Source: Harmothoe impar
Taxonomy: Eukaryota > Annelida > Polychaeta > Phyllodocida > Polynoidae
DNA: 64,000 nt
Assembly (NCBI GenBank): GCA_947462335.1
Contig: OX381721.1
Span: 2,418,001-2,482,000, forward strand
Direction: 5' to 3'
Shown: piece by piece, positions 33,901 to 45,900 of the stretch
Layout: each line of letters begins with the position of its first letter
How positions within the stretch are numbered: position 1 is the stretch's first letter
The notes under the pieces: model-generated
The model's input: the letters and a program-made list of their open reading frames with translations, nothing else
Told to the model about the DNA's origin: nothing
Database searches by the model: none
Program-made: the position numbers and the translations under genes

Positions 33901-36900
33901 AGGAAGGGGAACAAGGAAGGGCGTTATGTCATGGTGAATACAACGTCTCCAGGCTGAACAACTACAGCAGGAAGGGGAACAAGGAAGGGCGTTATGTCAT
34001 GGTGAATGCAACGTCTCCAGGCTGAACAACTACAGCAGGAAGGGGAACAAGGCGTTATGTCATGGTGAATACAACGTCTCCAGGCTGAACAACTACACCA
34101 GGAAGGGGAACAAGGAAGGGCGTTATGTCATGGTGAATACAACGTCTCCAGGCTGAACAACTACACCAGGAAGGGGAACAAGGAAGGGCGTTATGTCAGG
34201 GTGAATACAACGTCTCCAGGCTGAACAACTACAGCAGGAAGGGGAACAAGGAAGGGCGTTATGTCATGGTGAATACAACGTCTCCAGGCTGAACAACTAC
34301 AGCAGGAAGGGGAACAAGGAAGGGCGTTATGTCATGGTGAATACAACGTCTCCAGGCTGAACAACTACAGCAGCAAGGGGAACAAGGCGTTATGTCATGG
34401 TGAATACAACGTCTCCAGGCTGAACAACTACACCAGGAAGGGGAACAAGGAGGGGCGTTATGTCATGGTGAATACAACGTCTCCAGGCTGAACAACTACA
34501 GCAGCAAGGGGAACAAGGCGTTATGTCATGGTGAATACAACGTCTCCAGGCTGAACAACTACAGCAGGAAGGGGAACAAGGAAGGGCGTTATGTCACGGT
34601 GAATACAACGTCTCCAGGCTGAACAACTACAGCAGCAAGGGGAACAAGGCGTTATGTCATGGTGAATACAACGTCTCCAGGCTGAACAACTACAGCAGGA
34701 AGGGGAACAAGGAAGGGCGTTATGTCATGGTGAATACAACGTCTGCAGGCTGAACAACTACACCAGGAAGGGGAACAAGGCGTTATGTCAGGGTGAATAC
34801 AACGTCTCCAGGCTGAACAACTACACCAGGAAGGGGAACAAGGAAGGGCGTTATGTCATGGTGAATACAACGTCTCCAGGCTGAACAACTACAGCAGCAA
34901 CGGGAACAAGGAAGGGCGTTATGTCATGGTGAATACAACGTCTCCAGGCTGAACAACTACAGCAGGAAGGGGAACAAGGAAGGGCGTTATGTCATGGTGA
35001 ATACAACGTCTCCAGGCTGAACAACTACAGCAGGAAGGGGAACAGGGAAGGGCGTTATGTCATGGTGAATACAACGTCTCCAGGCTGAACAACTACACCA
35101 GGAAGGGGAACAAGGCATTATGTCATGGTGAATACAACGTCTCCAGGCTGAACAACTACAGCAGGAAGGGGAACAAGGCATTATGTCATGGTGAATACAA
35201 CGTCTCCAGGCTGAACAACTACACCAGGAAGGGGAACAAGGAAGGGAGTTATGTCATGGTGAATACAACGTCTCCAGGCTGAACAACTACAGCAGGAAGG
35301 GGAACAAGGCGTTATGTCATGGTGAATACAACGTCTCCAGGCTGAACAACTACAGCAGCAAGGGGAACAAGGAAGGGCGTTATGTCACGGTGAATACAAC
35401 GTCTCCAGGCTGAACAACTACAGCAGGAAGGGGAACAAGGAAGGGCGTTATGTCATGGTGAATACAACGTCTCCAGGCTGAACAACTACAGCAGGAAGGG
35501 GAACAGGGAAGGGCGTTATGTCAAGGTGAATACTGCCTATTAAGGTTGAAGCAATGTGAGGGCTGTTCCCCAGCGTGCAGTATCCCTGGGCCGTTCTGCA
35601 TTGCAGTGTTTCCAGCCTCGATACCTACACACTGGGTCAATATATACTACAGGGTAGGCTTGTAATTAAAGTGTTCAAATTAGTTTTCTCTATACTTCTA
35701 TATATGAAGTCCATGCTTATAGTTATAAGCCAAATGGGAATTTGGTGGTAAAATTTTGGCTTGTAGCAAACAAAAAAGGCAAATAACATTGGGCTTACAA
35801 CAAAAGTTTTACAATATAAAGAAATTCATTCTAAGGCGGCTCAAAAAAAAAGCTTCTCATCACCAATGTCTGAAAAGGGAGGCTTTTAAAAAAAAATCTG
35901 CGTGCTAAAATGTAAAGGATGATACACATTTTTGGTGACTGAAATTCACAGTTTAGTAGTTGAGAATTTATTGATTTATTGAAACTACTGCATTGCTGTC
36001 AGCATTAGCTTTAATTTGATACCAAATATGCCAATACTTGTCCATTTTTATCATGCTTTTCATAACACGAATTGCGGTTGTTGCCTCATAAAAAAATGCC
36101 TCAGGCATTTTTATACGCCGCAACAACCGCAATTCTTGCATTTGAAGGAACATGATGTCTACATGGTTGGTATATTTGTAGGGGACCCATTCAAGACACC
36201 ATATAAACAGGGCGGGAGGATGATATAACTGACAGATGTGACACAACAGGGGAAAACGTGCCATTACAGGGATTAAGTGTAATATACAGCCACTAGGTGG
36301 CAACCAGTGCAGCAGCACTAATAGAGCCATTGAATTCCTTTGGTCCATGTTAGGGAGGGTAGGTAGGATTATAATCAACCTCAGGAGCATGGAAATGGGT
36401 GTTGCTAGGCAGATAAACCATTAGAATAGCTGTTGCTAGGCAACCAGCTGTCTTAGCAACAAACCAATAGAATCATTGAATTCCTAGGGTCCATGTTAGG
36501 GAGTATAGGTATGCTTATGATCAACCTCAGGATTGAAGGTGGATTAATATAAATTTTTTCATTATATATGCATAAATTTGTGTTGTGACACCTTAAAACA
36601 AAATGGCGGCACTCCTTAAAACAAAATGGCGGCACCCGTACTGACTTCCTGTCAAATGAAAACAATATAATGCCTCAACCTGGTAGTTCGCAAGCTCACC
36701 ACCAGGGCCCCTCCGGGGCCTTTCGGCCTTAAAAAAATTAGCAAAAAAATAGTTTTCCTCAAAACCTGATTTTTATGATGCATGTGGTGATGAGAAACCT
36801 TTTTTTAAAGTGGCCTAATGATTAAGATGATTATGTCCCAGTGGGCACAGAACATTGAATCAACATTGATAAGTGGTTGTCAATGTTGAAACAATGTTGA

Positions 36901-39900
36901 TTCAACGTTGATTCAATGCTAAACTGTATTTTGTGCCCACTGGGGTTGACCCTGTACATACAGTGCGTGGGTTCCGGATGAAGATCTTGGTGCGTCCGTA
37001 GGTGTACTCCTGCTCATCCACCAGCTGGTGGTCGAAGATCTCAGCCACCCCGTCACTCGGCATGCCGCGCCACTGAGGCCACGTCATGGGAGACAGCATC
37101 TTGTAGCGGTACAGGAACTGTTCATACTGCTGTCTGAAGGCATAGCCTGCCCGCCGAACACGCAGGTTCTCCAGGAGGCTACAATACATAGGTACTGTGT
37201 GAGACATGGGTGTATATAGGTATAGGTATATAGGGGTATGTAGGTACAGGAACTGTTCATACTGCTGTCTGAAGGCATAGCCTGCCCGCCGAACACGCAG
37301 GTTCTCCAGGAGGCTACAATATATAGGTACTGTGTGAGACATGGGGTATATAGGTATAGGTATATAGGGGTATGTAGGTACAGGAACTGTTCATACTGCT
37401 GTCTGAAGGCATAGCCTGCCCGCCGAACACGCAGGTTCTCCAGGAGGCTACAATACATAGGTACTGTGTGAGACATGGGGTATATAGGTATAGGTATATA
37501 GGGGTATGTAGGTACAGGAACTGTTCATACTGCTGTCTGAAGGCATAGCCTGCCCGCCGAACACGCAGGTTCTCCAGGAGGCTACAATACATAGGTACTG
37601 TGTGAGACATGGGGTATAAAGGTATAGGTATATAGGGGTATGTAGGTACAGGAACTGTTCATACTGCCTTCTGAAGGCGTAGCCTGCCTGCCGAACCCGC
37701 AGGTTCTCCAGGAGGCTACAATACATAGGTGCTGTGTGAGATTTGATAAATGTACAGGAACAGCCTATCAGGACTTACTACAATGTACCTGTTCACAGTA
37801 GATTCACCTGTAGTCGGACAGATACTTTGAGACGGACACCTGATTTTGTGGTTATTCAAGCATTTTTAGCCAATAAAGTGTTATTCTTTCCAGCAAACAC
37901 TAGAAGTATGTAGTAGTTGTACATAAATAGCCTCGAATTTCACTGTCCGTCTCAGGGTATGTGTCCGAACATAGCCTGCTCTCTCCACACCAAGGTGCTC
38001 TAAGAGGCTATGGGACACTGATTTTCCAACAGGCTGAATGACATTTTTGCTTGAGAATCTAAAATATCTGCATGTCAACCAATATATACTACCAGGAAGG
38101 CTTAATTCTAATTTTAATTTGCAAATTAAAAAACAGAGTACCAAAAAAACAAAACAAGTAGAGAACAGTGACTACTACAGTGTCCCTCTCCCCATAGTAC
38201 AATGGTACAAGTAACTGCTTCCCTAAAAGATATGAATTAAAATCTTGTATAAATGATTAGGTAGGCCTTGGGACCAGCCACATTTTCTCCTTGTAAGCAA
38301 AGTTCCTTATAGCAAATGTTAAATATAAAGGGATTAGACAATTGGGCCCATGGGAATGTGCTCATTATGACAGGAAGTTCCATATAACAGTCCTCCTTAT
38401 AACGAGATGTCATTGTAATTAGACGGCGTGTTGACTCACCCGAGGTAGCGTACTTGGTGCATGACCCGCTGGTGGTCGAACACGCCCGCCCGCTGGAAGT
38501 CGTTGGGTTTGATGCAGCGGATGTAGTTGGGGCACTTAGTCTGCAGGTTCTTCATCAACTCGTTCACAGACGACTACAAGATAACCAACAATATGGTAAC
38601 CATGCAGTCTTTGCAAAAACATGCAGGACAGTGCCAATGTCCTCCTAAAATGGCACCGGTCCAGCAGATCAACAAGTGTAGCAGGACCGACTGTCCAGTG
38701 ACATGGTTATTCTGAACTAAAATAATTTAGTTGGTCTCTAGACCTGAAATATGTTTGTTAATACATCATGTAAATATATGTATTTATCCCGATTTTGCCA
38801 TAGATGATCACAAATAAAATGTATTTTCAAATGGACAAAAATATCTTATACTTAAATTAAAGTACATAAATTGTCAGATATGTGGCTATCCGGACCTTCA
38901 AATATGTAGCTGGTCCTGCAGCATTGAAAATTTGCAGGACCGAATGTCCTGTGCGATGAAAATGTTCTCACAGAGACTGATCATGGTGACTGGAGCCACA
39001 AATGGAGCAGAACTTATGTTAATGAAGAACTTTTCTATTGTATTGGTTAAGAAAGTTGATCAGTTTTACATAATGCCACTCTAATGTTACCCCCAACATT
39101 TACCGACTACCTATGGGTATGTACTCTTGTCTTTCCTTTTCCTTTTCTTTAGTCCCCATAAAGTATTTGTACGATTCTCCAGATCTAAATACGTCTGTTC
39201 AATATGGCAGACATTAGAAATTGTCTATGTATCAAACTGATTAGCTCCAAAGTTATGCCTGGGGCCTCACAGTTTCACTTAGGCCTGGTTGTTTTTGTTA
39301 CATTGTAAAAGGCAGGATGTAGTTGTACAATTAGATGTACCAGTATTTAGAGTTCTCACCTTGAACTGGGAACCAGCAGTCGGCGGCCGTCGTAATGACG
39401 ACCTCTCAGGGTTACCTAAAGATGACCAATAGAAAGGTAAACAAGTGTAGAACCTAGTGCAGAAACCAGTAAGGAGTTAGCCTCATATTCAATAGTTACC
39501 ATCAGGCACAAACCAGCACTGTACAGGTGAGTTACCTGCCAGCGCTGATTTGGCAATGCTGACCCTGTGTTTCAGCGAGGTATTATTCGCTTGACACATG
39601 TAAACAACTTGCCAATGCTGTATTCCCACGTCATACAGACAAAAGGGCATAATGATCTTTTCGATAAGCATTTACATCATTTATATCCTTTGGGGGAGGG
39701 GATGTAATACTACCACAAGTTGCTATTTCCAACAGAGTATAGATTTGGGAACTTGACCTTGAAGCTGCCCTGTATATGACCTTGAGACTGACCTTCAGGG
39801 AAGATGACCTTGAGGAGGGGGTGCTGACAGAGGTACATGGCCCGTGACAGGTCGCGGTACAGGAGGTCGTTGTTCTTCTCTATGAAGCCTTCCACGTCAT

Positions 39901-42900
39901 ATGTCACCTGCAGACACACAAAACACTTGTAAATACCGTAAATTCTCTTATAGAAGCCACCAGTACGCAATTCAGATCCCTACTGCGGTTTATAGAATCA
40001 GCCCAAAAGACAAGGTGCGGCTTATATGCACATTTATAGATGTAAACTACAGTACTAAAGTAGCCATAAGCAGAACCTGTGTGCAACTTACATAATTGCC
40101 AAAATTAAGAGTACGGCCTATATGCTAATTTACATTTATATCCGAGAATTTGGAGTGATACCTAAGTAGTCAGCAAAATTTTGATGGGAAATTCTACTTG
40201 GTAACTGGTTATATTATTTTGATGAATTACTTGTAATTCTCCAAAACAATGGCAATTGCCAAGTCAATGTGCTAGTACAGGCAAATACCTGATAATTATA
40301 TTCATTATAAAAATGACATGTATTTTCTATGATTTGAAGAGCAGGGTTATTTTCCACAATGGTTTTATAACTCTATGGCAGCGGGAGGGAGGGAAGCCAC
40401 GGTGAAAAATGACTACAGATTCACTGGCATGGCCATTTCAAGGAGCTTCCAGGACCTGACTAGGAGACTTTGGTTCTATGCTACATATACATTACTCACC
40501 ATGCCAGTATAGTGCACCAAGCGGAAGGCTCCGTGGTGGAGCGTCTTGTCTAACAGGTTCTATGCTACTACTTATAGCACAGCGGGCACGGAGAACAAAG
40601 CATTTCACACCTCTTGGTACACGTACTATAACTACTACATCTACAGTACTCACCATGCCAGCATAGTGCACCAAGCGGAAGGCTCCGTGGTGGGGCGTCT
40701 TGTCTAACAGGTTCTATGCTACAACTTATACCACAGCGGGCACGGAGAACAAAGCATTTCACGCCTCTTGGTACAGGTACTATAACTACTACATATACAG
40801 TACTCACCATGCCAGCATAGTGCACCAAGCGGAAGGCTCCGTGGTGGAGCGTCTTGTCTGACCGGTTCTTCTTGCAGCCTCGACTCTCGTAGTGGGGGTG
40901 ACCACAGCACATCTGGGTCAGTTTGTTGAGAAACGTCTCGTCTGAAACCGTCCCCGGCCGTAGACACTCCTCATCCAGCATAGCAAGGATCCCTACGTTA
41001 TTCTGCAAAGTGAACAAAACTGACCGTTTACTTAGAAATAAAAAGTTACGAATCATTCAGAATGGTTCAGCAACCATCTCATGATGATCAATATCTCAAC
41101 AGCATTTAAAAGGCATTTTAGTCCTTATTTCCTGATGCAGACCATTCATGACAAGGAAAAAGCCCTCCTGCACCTCCAATAAAAAGTATAACAAGGAATA
41201 TTGCTAAAAGTATCTGCAAAGCAGATAATCAATTTTAAGCAGCCTATTAAAGTATTGTTTCTTTGATGCCAAAAAGTATATCAACCATGAGCAGAAAACT
41301 CTTGACAACTCTTGTCCTCACAAGTGGCACCCTCAGTCCTTAAATATAGAGAGTAACTATTCATCATTCATAAGATTATCAGGTTATGTTTTTTTTGAAG
41401 ATTTATATGAGGGATAGTCCAGGCTGTAGGAATGTCCATAATAATCCTCACAACACAGATACAAATTGACTGGAGGTATTGAGGCAAATTGATTTACTTT
41501 TTTCTTAAAGTGAAAAAAATACCAAGGCCACAAAAATAATAAAGGGTTCAGAAATGTTTATGTGAGGGCATAGGTCTACATATAATTTTACAACTGATTT
41601 AAAATTACCAGTTAATCTGACATTATCATTTAACTTATATTCAACCTGACAATATCACAGAGCTACCTAGAGCTATATATATACTGGTCAATATTAACAT
41701 AATATCCTACATGTAATGGTTAATAATAAAACATAATTCATTACATTTATTGGTTAATATTAAAAATTATAGAAGAGAATAATGTATATCTTAACAATAA
41801 ATAATCTGTGTGAAAAGAATGATAATTATATTCAAAACAAATAAAATGCCCCCTGTCAAATTAGCTAGCACATTGGCTGCAGCTGTGGCTTATACTGGGC
41901 ATACTATTATGTCATACTGATTTACAACAAACTTAACATCTGACCGCTATTTATCATCTGTTAACTATTTGCAACTAATTGTTAACTATTTCCTGTGAAG
42001 GGGATATCCTGCACCTGTTTACGTGAGTTCTACCAGATATTACATAAATAGAAATAAAGTTGCAAACACTAAGTTAAGAAAGCAAAGAAAATGAATTCAA
42101 AAAAGAACAAAATCTGCCAATACTAAAACTGGCGCCTTTCAAAAAAAACATATTTAGTAGTATAAGCATAGATCTAAGCAGGTACTCTTGTTCATAGTGT
42201 CTTCCATGGGAAGGTTCTAGGAACTGCGACCCTGACCCCACCTTGACCTTGTACTGGGTTTGGATTGTGCTTCCTGTCCTGTAGAAACCAGCGAGCAGGA
42301 ACCGGAACTAAATACAGGAGAAGTTCCCAGAACTCCCACAGTACTTTCCGGTTCCCGCTCTCTGGTTTATACGGGGTAAGAAACACTGTCCAAACCCCAG
42401 TAAAAGGTCAAGGTCGGGACACAGCGGCCATTGTTTGAGGTGAGTACAGGTTATGTTAGCTGGGCTGTGATTGGTCAGTTTACTCACCAGTTCTTGCTGC
42501 GTGTACATTAGGAACACACTCAGGCTAGTTACATTAAGCTACATCTCAGTTAATTTACGATATCAGTCTTTGCGAAAACTTTTTCACCATGCAGGACATT
42601 TGGTCCTGCAGCTAGCCAATTTTGCAGGACCAGATAGATTTCTGCAGGATCGGATACCAATTCGAAGTTTTGCATAATATTTAGAACAAAATAGCATTCA
42701 TAAAAGAAAATAATAAAAACTTGCTTTAATTTGCCTAGAATATTAGAGTGCACTTTAGAACTAATTGCAATTCTAGTTGGAATATTTGAAAGATTCCCTT
42801 AGTTTTGGAAAGCCCAGAATGTGAAGGACATCAGTTTCTCCTACACCAGCTATTCTGCCGGACCAGAGCCCTTTTAGGCAGACATTGCCACTGTCCAGCA

Positions 42901-45900
42901 GGATTTGGCAAAGACTGGGTTGTACCAGATGCTTGTGGTCAAGTACTTAGATGACTGGATTACACCAGTAAAATGGTCAGATTGAAATTCCATGACTTTC
43001 CATGACAAAAAGGTTAACCATACTGTCTTAATATAGCAACATGTCAAAAGCAAAAAGCATACATTCAAATACATTTTGTTATTTCTTTTTCTCCCACTTC
43101 CCATAAGTTTCAGTAACTTGCATCAAAATTTCGCAAAGTTCGATGACTTTCCTGACAACTTGATTTTCCATAACTTTCCATGATGCATAGGAATTACTGT
43201 AAAACCCTTCGTCTAAGACAACACCTTGCTTTAAATTTGTCTTATATGAAAGATAAATGGCAAAATAACTCTTTCTTAAAGGTGGGGTTTTGCGATACAC
43301 AATGAGCCTGGCATGCTGTGCGTTGAAGCCTGGTACTTCTACTTTACCAGAGATGTAAGCAGTCCCTGTCCCAGCTATAGGAGGGGCTTAGGCCACACTT
43401 TTTTATCCTTAGTGTTATGGACACCATAAAGTATGGAGGACAAAATAAAGTAAAGTTTTGTCTTTCACATTTTACCACCTAAAATCTTTAATAATGGCCC
43501 GATTTACACACCGTAAAAAACAGACATATGGCAATTTAAAATTGTATTTTTATTGCAGGGGTTTTCATAGTAGTGTGGCGGGCCCGTAACCCAAAGAATA
43601 AAAAATGTGTGGCCTTACCTATTCACTCCCAGAATTACCAATCCACATTAAAGTTAGATACAATGTTATAAAGTATTAGATTCCATCACTTAGGTTAGTT
43701 CATTATATTAGACCTGTGCACAGTGTTAGTGGTCACCTGGAGTCCCAGTATTGTGAGCGGAGTATCAATCCACATTAAAATTAATATCAGAGACCTCAGC
43801 AAGTCTACAGAAGTGTGTCAATAAGATTCTTGTTTTATAAGACGAGTGCACAGTGTGTTAGTGCTCACCACGAGCCCCGGTTATTGAGGATGTAAAATGG
43901 GTTTTTGGTGAGCCCCAATTATTGAGTGTAACGCCGGGGTTTAATGGAACCTACTGGTTTATGGTGGAACCTCAAAGAGTCGGCACGGCTGAATCCCTAA
44001 TGTAAAAATCATACGTGGATGTTTCTCATTCAAAGCATTTTAAATTATATTGTACCCCCAAATTGTTATTTTTGACCCCCAAATTAATATTTTTGATTAT
44101 GTACCTCATCTGGCATATAGCCTAATAAGCGCATTCCTTCTTTGACAATGTGCATGAATTACAGCAAATATGGTAAATGTAAACGGGTAATTATGAATAA
44201 ACCTTTTCTTAAATTTACCGCACCCAATTTGATTCTTCTTGAGAAACCCTCAAAGAACTGCCTTAAAGACTAACACAGGCCACAACATTATTTATTCAAA
44301 AACAGTTAGCCTTAACTTTTAAGAACAGTATAGTGCTTAAATGTGCAATGCCCTTGTCAACATAATGACGCATGAATGCAGCCCTGGAGACTTACTAGCC
44401 AGAGCTGCATTCATGCATCATGACAATAGACGACTTCATGCATTAAAGCATTATGCAACACTGCATGAATGATTGTATTTAATTAAATCAAATCTGATTA
44501 AAGGAAAACTTTAAGCATATTTAATTCAAGTAAATGCCACTCAAAGTCACGTAAATGCTGTTAAGGCCTTTTGGGGACATTTCCATGGCATTTCTGAACT
44601 TAAAGCCACTTAAAATGTTCCTTAAAGGCATCTTATATTTGCCTAAATGCAGACATGCATGCAGCTAGCCCTCACAGTGTTGGGGCAGGCAGACTTACCT
44701 TCTCTATAAGATCACAGATGACGGCGTTGTTGAAGTAATCTACATGGATCCACTCAATGCCCTGAAACAATCACATGTACATGTTTAAGATAAATGATTT
44801 ACTATGCTTAAGTGTAGGAAGCACTGTATTCAATGCCCCTCCATTTAATACAATGTGGATGAATTAAAGGGATATCCAAGTGTCTATGCCAGTGATTATA
44901 GTGTTTCTTTTCTGAACTAATATTTGACTGATGCTGCCACCTAGGACTATGTGGGTACTTATGGTTGATGGGTAGTTATGCAGTACGGTATATAAACTTT
45001 GGTTACCAGAACTATAATCTTTTGCTTTTTGGTTACCACCTAAAGGACTCTTGGAATGGGTGGGATTTGATCCGGCGATCTTTGGATCTAAAGTCCAGTG
45101 CCCTAGGACCAGGGCTATCTTTGCAGGTGATGATTGAACCTCATAGTAGGTTAGTGTTATTCAGATAGAGATTAGCCAAAAAACTAGAACTTTCTTTTAA
45201 ATTTCTTTTTCCAACTCTGCTGTGAATCTTATGTTTTCCTATGACTACTTGTTATTATTGTTTAGACATATTACATATTATCTCATGTATACATCAGAGA
45301 AGATTGGTTAAGATATTGTTGGTCAATTTCTCACAAAGTAGGAAGATGTTGTGCCATTTGCTAATCGGACCACTGACCTCCTTGATGTACTCGTCCTGCT
45401 CCTCCTTCAGGGTGAGCTCTATGAAGATTTGTTGCAGTTTCTCGTTGCAGTAATTTATGATGAACTGCTCAAAGCTGTTGTGCTGCAGAGTGTGAGAAAT
45501 GATGGATATCATTCCAATACATCAAAATTGATTAGGTATTTAGAGGGACACAGTTTCTCAGAAAATGGAGATTTTGGAGACCATCGGACTCGAACCCGGG
45601 GCCTCTGGCCTGCCAAGTGATTGCTCTACCACTGAGCTATATTCCCTTTCACATCAGACAGACTGAGTCTAACGTTCCTGGATTGTTATGGTACAGAGGG
45701 GACCGGGATTATCTGAATGAAACCCCCATGCAGGTTTATCACCATAGCGCGAGTAATCAGAGGCCCTACAATATCTTAAAATATAAATTCAAATGAAACT
45801 CAAACTCTCTCTCTGAGTGTCATCAACACTTACCTCAAAAATCTCAAAGCCGTAGATGTCGAGGACGCCCATACACTTTTTTCTTCCTCTCGATCTTACC

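Larger units (their letters stand above)
41003..44698 (-). other. intron 14 (between exons 14 and 15)
   Basis: 3.7 kb, AT-rich. Contains a long imperfect inverted repeat (42217-42430), a GCAGGAC repeat (42564-42917) and a GCATCATG element (44338-44465). 41100-42190 and 42920-44330 show nothing I can name, apart from a TTTCCATGAC-type repeat near 42980-43185. Confidence 0.7.

Noticed and set aside
33067..35533. CRISPR-like array
   Set aside because: Direct contiguous repeats with no unique spacers, in a eukaryotic intron; it is a minisatellite.
36902..37726. Several overlapping 92-146 codon frames
   Set aside because: These are exon 19 and its tandem copies read through intron sequence in shifted frames; only 36962-37178 is coding.
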